Below are positions 10,293-19,625 of a stretch of DNA of 64,000 nt, piece after piece. A program made the position numbers and the translations under genes. The notes under the pieces were generated by a model. The model saw only the letters and a program-made list of their open reading frames with translations. It ran no database searches and had not been told where the DNA came from. Numbering within the stretch: the stretch's first letter is position 1; every line of letters starts with the position of its first letter. This stretch comes from Pseudomonas guangdongensis (GTDB lineage Bacteria; Pseudomonadota; Gammaproteobacteria; Pseudomonadales; Pseudomonadaceae). The DNA lies in assembly GCF_900105885.1 (NCBI RefSeq), contig NZ_LT629780.1, positions 558,001-622,000 of the forward strand, written 5' to 3'.

Positions 10293-11032
10293 TTGCGCGC
10301 GCTGCCGTCCGGCACGAACACGTAGCCGACACCCCAGACGGTCTGGATGTAGCGCGGCTTGGAGGGATCGGGCTCGATCAGCCGGCGCAGGCGGGAAATC
10401 TGCACGTCGATGGAGCGCTCCAGGGCATCCCACTCGCGGCCGCGCGCCAGGCTCATCAGCTTGTCGCGGGTCAGCGGCTCGCGGGCATGCTGGACCAGCG
10501 CCTTGAGCACGGCGAACTCGCCGGTGGTGAGCATGTGCACTTCGCCGCCGCGCTTGAGTTCGCGGGTGCCGAGGTTCAGCTCGTAGTCGCCGAAGCTGAC
10601 GCTTTCCTCCTCGCTGCCCGGCGCGCCCGGCACCACCGGCGCCTGGCGGCGCAGCACGGCCTTGATCCGTGCCAGCAGCTCGCGCGGATTGAACGGCTTG
10701 GCCAGGTAGTCGTCGGCGCCCAGCTCCAGGCCCTGGATGCGGCTGGCCTCGTCGCCCTTGGCGGTGAGCATGATGATCGGCACCTGGTTGTTGCCCTCGC
10801 GCAGGCGCCGGCAGGCCGACAGGCCGTCCTCGCCGGGCATCATCAGGTCGAGCACCACCAGACTGAACAGCTCGCGGGCCAGCAGGCGATCCATCTGCTC
10901 GACGTTCTCCACGCTGCGCACGCGAAAGCCTTCCTCGTCGAGGAAGCGCTCCAACAGGCGACGCAGACGGGCGTCGTCGTCGACGATCAGGATCTTTTCG
11001 CCTTCCGGCGCGGTGCTGGCAGTGTGGCTCAT
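10289..11032 (-). CDS. ompR: OmpR/AmgR response regulator
   Basis: A 247-residue regulator with an N-terminal receiver (acidic cluster DDD at 18-20, phospho-site D62 in VVLDLMMPGEDG, conserved Lys in YLAKPFNPREL) and a C-terminal winged-helix DNA-binding domain of the OmpR/PhoB type. The ATG at 11032 has GAGGA upstream; a TTG 15 bp further up is less likely. It is the first gene of the pair with envZ. A CATAAT hexamer at 11059-11064 (minus strand) could be the -10. It lies directly downstream of the bcs block, separated by a strong hairpin. Confidence 0.96.
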   Translation of the reverse strand: MSHTASTAPEGEKILIVDDDARLRRLLERFLDEEGFRVRSVENVEQMDRLLARELFSLVVLDLMMPGEDGLSACRRLREGNNQVPIIMLTAKGDEASRIQGLELGADDYLAKPFNPRELLARIKAVLRRQAPVVPGAPGSEEESVSFGDYELNLGTRELKRGGEVHMLTTGEFAVLKALVQHAREPLTRDKLMSLARGREWDALERSIDVQISRLRRLIEPDPSKPRYIQTVWGVGYVFVPDGSARK

Positions 11033-11129
11033 CGAGAGTCCTCGCAAATGTCCGGGCGATTATGAACCAGCCGTCCGGGCCGGTCGGGTGGCCTTTGTTA
11101 GCAGATTTTACGCGAGGACGGGGCTGGCG

Positions 11130-11173
11130 CGCCGCGCCGGACGGCTCCGTGGGGGGAGCCGTCCGGCGCGGCG
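11130..11173. terminator. Strong hairpin between bcsC1 and ompR
   Basis: Arms 11130-11148 and 11155-11173 form a perfect 19-bp GC-rich stem with a 6-base loop, 14 bp past the bcsC1 stop. No T-run follows on the minus strand, so it may act as an mRNA-stabilising or Rho-assisted boundary that insulates ompR-envZ from bcs transcription. Confidence 0.6.
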
Positions 11174-11187
11174 GAAATGGTGCGCGG

Positions 11188-14100
11188 CTACTTGAAGTCG
11201 GCGTAGGGGATCAGCGGTTCCGGCGCCATGCGCAGGTTGCCCTGCCAGGGCTCGAAGCTGTAGCGCAGGTAGAGCAGCGCATGGTTGGGCGCATAGTCCT
11301 CGCTGCGCTGCAGGGTCAGGCCGGCGCCGACGATCCAGTGGTCGCTGAGGCGCCGCTCGACCAGTGCGTTGACCCGGTAGCCGACCGCGCTGCTGCGATC
11401 GCCGGCGGTGGCGAAGTTGTCGAGCGGGAAGAGCGCCGGCGCCGACTGGCCATTCAGCTCGGCCAGCGGTCCGGCGATCAGGCTGTGCAGCGGATAGCGC
11501 TCGCTGGCGTCGCTGCGCGCCTGCGACCAGCTCAGCGAGCCTTCCAGCAGCACCGACCAGTCGGCGTTGCGCCAGGCGTAGCTGACCGGCACGCCCAGCG
11601 AGACGTAGCGCTGCGGGCTGTAGTAGCCGCCCTGGCCCAGGTAGTAGTCGCCCAGGTCCTTGTCGTAGCTCCAGTAGATGCCGGTCAGGCCGGTGCGCAG
11701 GCGCTGGTCGGCGCGGTCGATGAGCTTGTAGTAGTAGCCGGCCATCAGCGTGGTGCGCTGGTTGTCGGCGACGTTCTTGCCGCGCAGCCAGTGCTGGCCG
11801 ACCTGCGCCCAGACGCCGTGCGCGCCGCCCTGGTCGTAGCTGAGGCCGAGGCTGGCGCCGTTGGCGGTGACCCCGCCCCAGCGGATGCCGGTACGCGGGT
11901 CGACCACGCCGGCGTAGGACAGCAGCGAGTTGCTCAGCGGCCGCCGCGACACGGTCAGCGACCAGCCAAGGCCGGCATAGTCCCAGTCGTAGCTCACCCC
12001 GCCCAGCCAGTTGCCCACCTCGAACCCCTGGGGCGAGCGGCCGAGATCGACGGCCAGGCGCTCGTTGCGCCAGCCCACGGCGAAGGCCGCGCCGCTGTCG
12101 CGCTGGCCGCCGCCGGCGCAGCCGGCCAGGGCCTGGAAGCTGCCGCTGCTGTCGCGGCCCTGGAAGTTGCAGGTGCCGAAGCCTTCGGTATGCAGGCCGG
12201 CGGCGTCGGTATCGAAGCGCCCGGCATCCATGTCCACCTGCTCGACCCGCGCGAAGGCCTGGCCGCCGGCCAGCGGCCAGTCGGCCTGGACGATGGTGGT
12301 CTGGGTGGTCAGGTCGGACAGCCCCGGCGTCACGTCGTCGCTGCGCCAGGCGTAGTCGTGCTGCACGCGCAGGGTCGGGTTCTCGCGTTGGTAGAGGCTG
12401 TCGACGTCGCTGCGCAGGCTGCGCCGCAGCCAGTCGTCCTCGTCGCGGGCGCGGCTGGCCATAGTCAGCGCGCGGTCGTCGCGCAGGCTGCTCGCCCCCG
12501 GCGCCAGCAGGCCGGCATCGCCCATCGCCCGGGCGTAGGAATCCAGCGCCCGCTGCGGCTGGATCGAGGCCAGCAGCCGCGCGTGGTCGCGGTGCAGCAG
12601 GGCGTCCGGCGCCCGCTGTTCGGTCGCCAGCTGCGCGAACTGCGCGCGGGCGCGCTGCGGCTCGCCGACCGCCGCCCAGGCGTTGGCCAGCCGCCGGCGG
12701 GCGTTGATCTGCTCCGCGGCGAACTGCGGCTCGCCCTGCTGCAGCGCCTGCCGGGCGCGCGCCGTCTCGCCGAGGGCCAGCCAGCTTTCGATCTGCCCGA
12801 GGCGCGCATCGGCCTGCGCCGGGTCGCGCTGCAGGGCCTGCGCGTAGAGGCGCAGCGCCTCGCGGTGGTCGTTGCGCTGCTGGGCCCAGTCGGCGATCAG
12901 CAGCAGGTCGTCCTGGGGCAGCGGCGCCGTACCGGCTTCGCGCTGCAGCAGGGCGATCGCCGCCGGCTCCTGGCCGGCGCTGCGCAGCGCCTCGGCGCGG
13001 GCGCGCAGGTAGCGGCGCTCCAGGCGTTCGGCGAGGGCGTGCATGTCCGCCGTCCACTGCCCGCGGGGAATCGCCTCCAGGCTGTTCAGCGCGCTGGCGT
13101 CGCGCCCGCTGGCGGCCAGATGCAGGCCGTGGGCGTAGCGCGCCGTCGGGTTGCCGCCCTGACGGGCGAGCAGGCGGGCGAAGGCGGCGTCGCTCTCGGC
13201 ATGGCGCTGCTGCTCGCGCAGGCTGGCGGCCAGCTGGTAGGCCAGCCAGGGATCGTCCGGGTCCAGCGTCTGGGCCTGACCGAGCAGGCTGCTGGCCTGC
13301 GCCCAGTCGCGGGCGTTCTGCGCGGCCTCGCCGCGGCGCCTGAGGTCGTTCAGCTGCAGGGCGCGCCGCTGCGCGGCGAAGCGCTGCTGCTGCGCCGGCG
13401 GCAGGGCATCGAGCCAGGCGCGGGCCTTGTCCGGCGACTGCTGCTGGTACAGCACCAGCAGCTTGCGCAGCACCTCTTCGTTACCCGGCTCCAGAGTGCG
13501 GGCCTGCAGCAGCAGCCGCTCGGCCTCGGCGCCGGCGCCGCGCGCCTGGGCCACGTCGCTCAGCCCCAGCAGCGCATTCACTTCGCGCGGCTGCTGGCGC
13601 CGGGCCTGGCGGTACAGCGCATCGGCCTGATCGATGCGGCCGGCGGCCAGGGCCTCGCTGCCGCGCTGCAGGGTCATCCAGTAACGGTTGCTGGCCTGCA
13701 GGTCCTGCCACTTGTCGATGCGCCGGCTGTCCTGGTCCCAGCGCAGCGCGTTGCGCAGCGACCGTTCGGCGGCCTCGCGCTGGCCAAGGCGGATCTGCGC
13801 CAGCCCCAGCGCGCCGTGCCAGCCGCCATCCTGGGGAAAGGCGCGCAGGGCGGCCTGCAGCTGGGCCGCCGCCTCGGCGTTGCGTCCGGCTTCGAGCAGC
13901 GCTTCGCCGCGCTGGCCAGCCTGCCAGCCGGGATTGGCCAGCAGGGCGCGCTGGCGTTGCAGTTCGGCGCTCGCCTCGGCGCGCTGCGGCGCATCGGGGT
14001 AGTGTTCGAGGAACGACTGCCAGGCGGCCGCGCTGGCGCGGCTCGGCGCGCGCTCGCGCAACTGGTCGAACTCGCGCTGCATCGCCGCGGCGCGCGCCGC

Positions 14101-14745
14101 CGGGTCGCTGCCCATGCGCCGCAGCACCTGGATCGCCTCGTCGTCACGCGACTCGGCGAACAGCAGGCTGGCCAGCTGGCGGCGCAGCGCGGCGCTGCCC
14201 GGGTACTGGCGATCCAGCGCCTGCAGGTAGGTGATGGCCAGCGGGCGCTGGCCATCCACCGCGCCGCGCTGCTGCCAGTATTCGAGGGCCAGCTCCAGGC
14301 TCGGCGGGTGACCGGCGAACAGGGCGTCATAGGCGACCAGCGCCTCGTCGCGCCGGCCGGCGGCACCGAGCAGGCGCGCCTGCTGCAATTGCTGCTGGCC
14401 CTGCGGCTGGCTCAGGCGCAGCAGCGCTTCGCCCTGATGCAGCTGCGGCGAATTCGGCGCCGCCGCGCGCAGGCGTTGCAGCCACTGCTCGGCGCGCGCG
14501 CCGTCCTGTTCGCGCAGCGCCAGGCGCAGGGCGGCCAGTTGGCCTTCGGCGCTGTCCGGGGCCAGTTGCTGCAGGCGCGTCAGCGCGTCGCGAACCAGAT
14601 CGTCGCGCTGGCGCGCCTCGCCGGTGCGTACCCGCTCCAGCAGCAGCTCGGCCTGGCGCTGACGCTCGTCCGGCTGGGCGGCCAGCAGGAAGGGCGCCGT
14701 GCCCAGCACCAGCAGCAGACAGCCCAGCTCCCTTTTCTTGTGCAT
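11188..14745 (-). CDS. bcsC1: BcsC (copy 1): outer-membrane cellulose export porin with TPR scaffold
   Basis: An 1185-residue protein. A signal peptide (1-22) is followed by a long periplasmic TPR solenoid (to about residue 800) and a C-terminal BcsC beta-barrel (about 830-1185), ending in an aromatic strand with YLRYSFEPWQG. BcsC guides the glucan across the periplasm and outer membrane. The barrel is strongly similar to copy 2 (for example WGGVTANGASLGLSYDQGG in both), while the TPR region is more diverged. It is the last gene of the reduced operon, 51 bp after bcsB1. GGGGAGA precedes the ATG. The length is typical of enterobacterial BcsC. Confidence 0.95.
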   Translation of the reverse strand: MHKKRELGCLLLVLGTAPFLLAAQPDERQRQAELLLERVRTGEARQRDDLVRDALTRLQQLAPDSAEGQLAALRLALREQDGARAEQWLQRLRAAAPNSPQLHQGEALLRLSQPQGQQQLQQARLLGAAGRRDEALVAYDALFAGHPPSLELALEYWQQRGAVDGQRPLAITYLQALDRQYPGSAALRRQLASLLFAESRDDEAIQVLRRMGSDPAARAAAMQREFDQLRERAPSRASAAAWQSFLEHYPDAPQRAEASAELQRQRALLANPGWQAGQRGEALLEAGRNAEAAAQLQAALRAFPQDGGWHGALGLAQIRLGQREAAERSLRNALRWDQDSRRIDKWQDLQASNRYWMTLQRGSEALAAGRIDQADALYRQARRQQPREVNALLGLSDVAQARGAGAEAERLLLQARTLEPGNEEVLRKLLVLYQQQSPDKARAWLDALPPAQQQRFAAQRRALQLNDLRRRGEAAQNARDWAQASSLLGQAQTLDPDDPWLAYQLAASLREQQRHAESDAAFARLLARQGGNPTARYAHGLHLAASGRDASALNSLEAIPRGQWTADMHALAERLERRYLRARAEALRSAGQEPAAIALLQREAGTAPLPQDDLLLIADWAQQRNDHREALRLYAQALQRDPAQADARLGQIESWLALGETARARQALQQGEPQFAAEQINARRRLANAWAAVGEPQRARAQFAQLATEQRAPDALLHRDHARLLASIQPQRALDSYARAMGDAGLLAPGASSLRDDRALTMASRARDEDDWLRRSLRSDVDSLYQRENPTLRVQHDYAWRSDDVTPGLSDLTTQTTIVQADWPLAGGQAFARVEQVDMDAGRFDTDAAGLHTEGFGTCNFQGRDSSGSFQALAGCAGGGQRDSGAAFAVGWRNERLAVDLGRSPQGFEVGNWLGGVSYDWDYAGLGWSLTVSRRPLSNSLLSYAGVVDPRTGIRWGGVTANGASLGLSYDQGGAHGVWAQVGQHWLRGKNVADNQRTTLMAGYYYKLIDRADQRLRTGLTGIYWSYDKDLGDYYLGQGGYYSPQRYVSLGVPVSYAWRNADWSVLLEGSLSWSQARSDASERYPLHSLIAGPLAELNGQSAPALFPLDNFATAGDRSSAVGYRVNALVERRLSDHWIVGAGLTLQRSEDYAPNHALLYLRYSFEPWQGNLRMAPEPLIPYADFK

Positions 14746-14796
14746 CGCATTCTCCCCGGCCGGCCTGCGCCGGCCTCAGACATCCGGCGACAAGGC

Positions 14797-17019
14797 TCAG
14801 TGCGCGTTCAGGCGCCGACGACTGACCAGACGCAGCAGCAGCCAGCACACCCAGGCCAGCAGCAGCACGCTGAGCGCCGCCATGCTGGCCAGCAGCAGCG
14901 GGCGCTCGCTCATGTGGAACCACAGCCGCTGCCACCAGGGCAGGTGACCGACGTAGTAGGTCTCGCCGACCCGCTGGCTGGCGATGCCGCTGTCGCGGAT
15001 CAGCGCCAGCGAGCCGTCGATGGCATCCAGCTTGCCGGGATCGCCCAGGGTCGTGCGCAGCAGGGCATGGTCGGCTTCGCTCGAAGCCAGCAGGGCCACC
15101 ACGCTGCGCTGCGGATGGAAGGGCGACTGCAGGCCGACGATGGCCGCCAGCGGCGTGGCCGACATCTCGTCGGACGCAGCCTCGGCCTGCGGGGCGGCCG
15201 AGGTCAGCCAGCTGCGCGGCAACTGCTGCAGCGCGCTCAGGTCCTGGCCGCTGCGCTGCGCGGCCGGCAGCGGGCCGAGCAGCAGCAGGTCGGCATCGAC
15301 GCCGGCGGCGCTGCGCCAGTCGTCGCTCAGGCGTACCCCCAGAGCCGGGTAGCCGACCTGGGCGGCGATGCCGGCCAGGGCGTCGAGCAGGGTGCCGACC
15401 TGGGTCGGGCTGGGCTGGCTGGGCACCAGCACCAGAGTCTGCGACAGGTCGGCCAGGCGGCTGAACGGGAAGCCGCTGCGGGCGAAGGCGCGCAGTTCGG
15501 GCAGGGCGATGTAGTGCTGGAAGCCCGACAGGTCGATGGTCGAGTCCTCGTCGATGGCCGCCTGCACGTTGACCGGCAGCACCGTCTGGCAGCGGTCGCG
15601 CTGCGAGCTGCCGAGCAGGCTGGCGAAGTCGAACTCGAAGCGCAGGCGGTTGTGTTCGCCGAGCTTGAGGGCAGGCACCAGCAGCTTGTCGCGCTCGCGG
15701 TCGCGGGTCCCCATCCACAGCGCCATGCTCAGTTCGCTCGGCCCCTGCCGGGCCGACTCGCCGGCCAGCGGCAGGCTGGCGATGAACTGCTCGTTGATGC
15801 TGACGTTCAACCGCGAGTCGTCCGCGCTGCCGGGAGCGGTGTAGCGGTAGCGGGTGGTCAGCGGTACGCCCTGGCTGCTCCAGGCGAACAGATCCGGCGG
15901 CAGGTTCAGGTCGAGGCTGATCGGCTTGGGTTTGAGGCCGCTGACCTGCAGCTGCTGGGCATAGTCGAGCAGCTCGGCGAAGCGCACCGGCCGGTCGGTC
16001 GGCACCCAGTTCGGCGCATCGTAGGGACGCCGCGGCTGCGGCTGCGGCGGCCGCTCGATGGCCACCCGCTGACCGTTGAACAGCTCGCCGCCCATGGCCA
16101 GGGCGGTGGCCGCGCTGACCAGATCGGCGTCGTCGCGGCCGAGGATCAGCAGCAGTTTGCCGTAGGGGTCGCTCGGGTGGTCGATCAACTGCACCACCGG
16201 CGACTCGACGCGCGGATAGCGCTGGTAGTCCTGCAGGAACGCCGGGCGGCGCTCGTTGCTGGCCAGCACCAGCAGCGGCTGGCCGGCGCGCACCGGCGGC
16301 AGCTGCTGGTAATGCACCGGGAAGCTGCTGCGGCGCCAGCCGGCCAGGCTGCCGAAGTAGGACGCGAGGATCGCCGCCGCGCGCTGCTCCTCCAGGGTCG
16401 GGGTGGCGGCGAACAGCACCGGCAGCTCCAGCCGCGCGTAGTCGCGCTCGTCGAAGAACGGCGCCGGGAAGTAGGCCAGGTCGTTGACCTGGGCCAGCGC
16501 CTGCTGGGTCAGCTCGATGCGGCTGTTGCGCGCCAGGTTCAGCCACAGCGCGCTGCTGGCCGGGTCCGGGCAGGCGTCGTCGTAGCGCCCGACGAACTCC
16601 AGGCGCAGGCGGTTGAAATCGCCGAGCAGCTGCGGGTCGAGGGGCAGGCTCTGGCGCATGCGCTGGCCGGGCTGGCCGGTCTGCGCCGGCAGCACGCCCA
16701 TCAGCGCATCGTTGAGGTAGACGCGCACATGGGACTGGCCGGCCAGCAGCGACGGCGAGGGGGTGTATTCCAGGTGCAGTTGCGCGGCGGTGGCCAGACG
16801 GTCGCCGCGCAGGCGGAACTCCACCTGATCGCTGCTGCGGATGCCCAGCAGCAGGCTGTCGGTATTCCAGCCGAGCTGCTCGAAGCTGTGCCGGGTTTCC
16901 CAGCGCGGCGCCGGCGTGTTTTCGCTTGTGGCCGCCAGCAGCGCCGCCGGCAACGTCTGAGCCGCCAGCAGGGCCAGACCGGCCAACCAGCGATGCTTGA
17001 TCGGGTAAGGACTCTTCAT
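14797..17019 (-). CDS. bcsB1: BcsB (copy 1): periplasmic cellulose synthase subunit
   Basis: A 740-residue periplasmic, membrane-anchored partner of BcsA. It has a signal peptide (to about residue 30), alternating carbohydrate-binding and ferredoxin-like domains (ELGWNTDSLLLGI-type start; ANWVPTDRPVRFAELLDYAQQLQVSGL-like core), and a C-terminal tail anchor (about 710-732) that packs on BcsA. The start overlaps the bcsA1 stop (ATGA), so BcsA and BcsB output is coupled. Copy 2 is 26 residues longer, mainly through an Ala/Pro-rich segment after its signal peptide. Confidence 0.95.
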   Translation of the reverse strand: MKSPYPIKHRWLAGLALLAAQTLPAALLAATSENTPAPRWETRHSFEQLGWNTDSLLLGIRSSDQVEFRLRGDRLATAAQLHLEYTPSPSLLAGQSHVRVYLNDALMGVLPAQTGQPGQRMRQSLPLDPQLLGDFNRLRLEFVGRYDDACPDPASSALWLNLARNSRIELTQQALAQVNDLAYFPAPFFDERDYARLELPVLFAATPTLEEQRAAAILASYFGSLAGWRRSSFPVHYQQLPPVRAGQPLLVLASNERRPAFLQDYQRYPRVESPVVQLIDHPSDPYGKLLLILGRDDADLVSAATALAMGGELFNGQRVAIERPPQPQPRRPYDAPNWVPTDRPVRFAELLDYAQQLQVSGLKPKPISLDLNLPPDLFAWSSQGVPLTTRYRYTAPGSADDSRLNVSINEQFIASLPLAGESARQGPSELSMALWMGTRDRERDKLLVPALKLGEHNRLRFEFDFASLLGSSQRDRCQTVLPVNVQAAIDEDSTIDLSGFQHYIALPELRAFARSGFPFSRLADLSQTLVLVPSQPSPTQVGTLLDALAGIAAQVGYPALGVRLSDDWRSAAGVDADLLLLGPLPAAQRSGQDLSALQQLPRSWLTSAAPQAEAASDEMSATPLAAIVGLQSPFHPQRSVVALLASSEADHALLRTTLGDPGKLDAIDGSLALIRDSGIASQRVGETYYVGHLPWWQRLWFHMSERPLLLASMAALSVLLLAWVCWLLLRLVSRRRLNAH

Positions 17020-19625
17020 GGTCTCAACTCTCGCGAAGCCGGGATAACCACGGCGGATGGGGTACGCGGCACAAAACTGAACAGCCAGCCGACCAGCAGC
17101 CAGACCGGATGCAACACCCCGTGCAGCCACGCGGGGGCGTATTCGAGCAGGCGGCGGTAACCCAGGCCGCCCAGGCGCAGCACGTCGAAGAAACTGCGCA
17201 GGGGATACTCGTTGCCCAGCGCTGGCCGCCAGGTCAGCCAGGCATCGGCGCGGGCGAAGGTGCACTGCACGAAGGCGATCTGCTCGCGCAGGCTCAGCGG
17301 CGCCAGGCGGATCGCCAGGTGGCGACCGGCGCAGCGGCCGACCTCGCCGCGGAACAGCTGCTCGCGCGTGCCCTGATAGAGCACCACGCCGACCTCGCTG
17401 CCCTCCTCCAGGTGCAGCGCCTCGCCCAGGTCCAGGCCGACGCCGCCCATGGCGTAGTCGCTCAGCTGGCAGGGATAGAGGTGCCCGTCGGGCAGGCGCA
17501 GCGCCGCCGGCAACGCCACCTGGACCCGCTGGGTGCGGCGGATCTGCCGCGCCTCGGCGGCCACCGCCACGGCGGCGCCGATGATCAGCAGGTTGTAGAG
17601 CACCCACAGGGCGCTGACGATCACCGTGCCGACTTCCGTCGCCGGCCCGGCGTACAGGCGCCAGATGGCGAAGCCCAGGCCGAGGACGTTGAGCAGCGCC
17701 AGCAGCAGGTAGGGCCGCGCGGTGCGCCAGTCGAACTGGTCCTCCGCCATCAGGCCGCCCTTGGCGGTGACGTTGAAGGCGCCGTGGCGCGGGCTCAGCA
17801 GCGCCATGGTGGTCGGCCGGACGATGTACCAGGCCAGCACCGTCTCGTAGACCTCGCCCCAGAAGGTCTGCCGGAAGGCGCCCTGCATGCGCGAACTGGC
17901 CAGGCTGGCGTGGATCATGTGCGGCAGTACGTAGAGCACGATCATCAGCGCCGGGGCGTAGATGATGTAGGCGTGCAGCAGCAGGAAGGCCAGCGGTGCG
18001 ATGAGGAACACCAGTCGCGGCAGGCCGGCGAGGAAGTGCAGCATCGCGTTGGCGTAGCAGATGCGCTGGAAGAAGCTCAGACCGCGCCCCAGCAGCGGGT
18101 TGTCGGTGCGGAAGATCTGCGCCATGCCGCGCGCCCAGCGGATGCGCTGGGCGATGTGCGCCGACAGGCTCTCGGTGGCCAGCCCGGCCGCCTGGGGAAC
18201 GCGCAGGTAGGCCGAGTTCCAGCCCTTGCGGTGCATGCGCAGCGCGGTGTGGGCGTCCTCGGTGACGGTTTCCACCGCGAAGCCGCCGACCGACTCCAGC
18301 GCCGTGCGCCGCAGCAGCGCGCAGGAGCCGCAGAAGAACGCCGCGTTCCACAGGTCGTTGCCGTCCTGCACCAGGCCGTAGAACAGCTCGCCCTCGTTGG
18401 GCCGGCGGCGGAAGATGCCGAGGTTGCGCTCGAAGGGGTCGGGGGAGAAGAAGTGGTGAGGAGTCTGCACCAGCGCCAGCTTGGGATCGCGCAGGAACCA
18501 GCCGGCGGTGACCTGCAGGAAGGAGCGCACCGGCACGTGGTCGCAGTCGAAGATCGCCACCAGCTCGCCGTCGGTGTGCTGCAGGGCGTGGTTGAGGTTG
18601 CCGGCCTTGGCGTGCCTGTTGTCGGGGCGGACGATGTAGCCGATCCCGACCTCGGCGGCGAACTGGCGGAAGGACTCGCGGCGGCCGTCGTCGAGCAGGT
18701 GGATGCGCAGCTTGTCGGCCGGCCAGTCGATGCCCAGCGCGGCGTACACGGTGGGGCGCACCACGCTCAGGTCCTCGTTGTAGGTGGGGATCAGCAGGTC
18801 CACCGTCGGCCACAGCGAACTGTCGGCCGGCAGCGGCGCCGGCTGGCGCTGCAGCGGCCAGCTGGTCTGCAGGTAGCCGAGCATCAGCACCAGCCAGGCG
18901 TAGGTTTCCGCCGCCAGCAGGATCAGCCCGAAAGTCAGGTCCAGTGGGCTGTGCCAGTTGAGGGTCGCGGTGTAGCGCCACCACAGGTAGCGGCAGGACA
19001 CCACCACCGAGATCAGCACGATCAGCAGGGTGACGAAGCGCCCCGGCCAGTGGCGCATGAACAGCGCCAGTCCCCAGAGCAGGCCGACGAACACCAGTTG
19101 CTCGCGCCAGTCGAACGGTTCGGTGATGCCCAGCAGCGCCAGGGGTATCGCCAGCAGCGCCAGGGGTATCGCCAGCAGCGCCAGGGCGCCGACCAGGCAG
19201 GCGCGCAGCGGCTGGCTCAGCCGTCCCAGCGCGTGTTCGCTGTCCGGCCCCTGCAGCGCAAAATGCGGCAGCAGGCGCTGATGCAGGACGTCATGCCAGG
19301 ACTGGCGCCAGCGCGCCAGCAGACGCCGCAGCTGGCCGGGCGCCGCGGCCGGCTGCGGCCGGCGGATCATCAGCCAGAGGGTCTGCAGCAGGTAGCGCAG
19401 CGGGTCGGCGGGACGCGGCCGGCGCCCCGCCAGGTGCGGATACCAGTAATGCTGCCGGGCGCGCAGCGCCTGCCAGGCGGGAGACTCCAGGCGCAGCAGC
19501 AGCCAGGCCAGCGCCAGCCACAGGCGACTGTGCGGCAGCGCCGCGGACGGGGCGGCGGGCAGCACGCCGGGCTCGCGCCCGGCCGCCGGCGCCACGGCGG
19601 GAGTCGGCTGGGCGGTGGGCGTCAT
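17016..19625 (-). CDS. bcsA1: BcsA (copy 1): cellulose synthase catalytic subunit with variant PilZ
   Basis: An 869-residue inner-membrane GT2 enzyme that polymerises UDP-glucose into beta-1,4-glucan and extrudes it. Catalytic motifs are intact: DDG (312-314), DCD (360-362), TED (455-457) and QRIRW (493-497), plus the gating-loop FNVTAKGG. The C-terminal PilZ domain keeps RxxxR (R696, R700) but its second motif reads D723-Y-A-M-G-G instead of DxSxxG. It starts with ATG at 19625, overlapping bcsQ1 (ATGA), and overlaps bcsB1 at its end. A 21-bp tandem repeat lies in an N-terminal membrane segment. Confidence 0.96.
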   Translation of the reverse strand: MTPTAQPTPAVAPAAGREPGVLPAAPSAALPHSRLWLALAWLLLRLESPAWQALRARQHYWYPHLAGRRPRPADPLRYLLQTLWLMIRRPQPAAAPGQLRRLLARWRQSWHDVLHQRLLPHFALQGPDSEHALGRLSQPLRACLVGALALLAIPLALLAIPLALLGITEPFDWREQLVFVGLLWGLALFMRHWPGRFVTLLIVLISVVVSCRYLWWRYTATLNWHSPLDLTFGLILLAAETYAWLVLMLGYLQTSWPLQRQPAPLPADSSLWPTVDLLIPTYNEDLSVVRPTVYAALGIDWPADKLRIHLLDDGRRESFRQFAAEVGIGYIVRPDNRHAKAGNLNHALQHTDGELVAIFDCDHVPVRSFLQVTAGWFLRDPKLALVQTPHHFFSPDPFERNLGIFRRRPNEGELFYGLVQDGNDLWNAAFFCGSCALLRRTALESVGGFAVETVTEDAHTALRMHRKGWNSAYLRVPQAAGLATESLSAHIAQRIRWARGMAQIFRTDNPLLGRGLSFFQRICYANAMLHFLAGLPRLVFLIAPLAFLLLHAYIIYAPALMIVLYVLPHMIHASLASSRMQGAFRQTFWGEVYETVLAWYIVRPTTMALLSPRHGAFNVTAKGGLMAEDQFDWRTARPYLLLALLNVLGLGFAIWRLYAGPATEVGTVIVSALWVLYNLLIIGAAVAVAAEARQIRRTQRVQVALPAALRLPDGHLYPCQLSDYAMGGVGLDLGEALHLEEGSEVGVVLYQGTREQLFRGEVGRCAGRHLAIRLAPLSLREQIAFVQCTFARADAWLTWRPALGNEYPLRSFFDVLRLGGLGYRRLLEYAPAWLHGVLHPVWLLVGWLFSFVPRTPSAVVIPASRELRP
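19131..19184. repeat. 21-bp tandem repeat inside bcsA1
   Basis: The 21-bp unit at 19131-19151 is repeated exactly at 19152-19172, with a partial third copy to 19184. It encodes repeated AIPLALL in a membrane helix near residues 150-165. Being a multiple of three, slippage would lengthen or shorten the helix in frame. Confidence 0.85.

Noticed and set aside
8707..10332. Extension of the envZ open frame through the 8.9-kb repeat
   Set aside because: This is a different frame from envZ; its apparent peptide GSLGVMDDAVKPP comes from the family A repeat and recurs at 42.8 kb, so it is not a gene product.
11062..17160. A plus-strand open frame of about 2000 codons across the bcs block
   Set aside because: It is antisense to bcsC1 and bcsB1, which have clear homology and ribosome sites. 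Long antisense frames are expected at this GC content; its product is low-complexity Gln/Ala/Arg/Val-rich.
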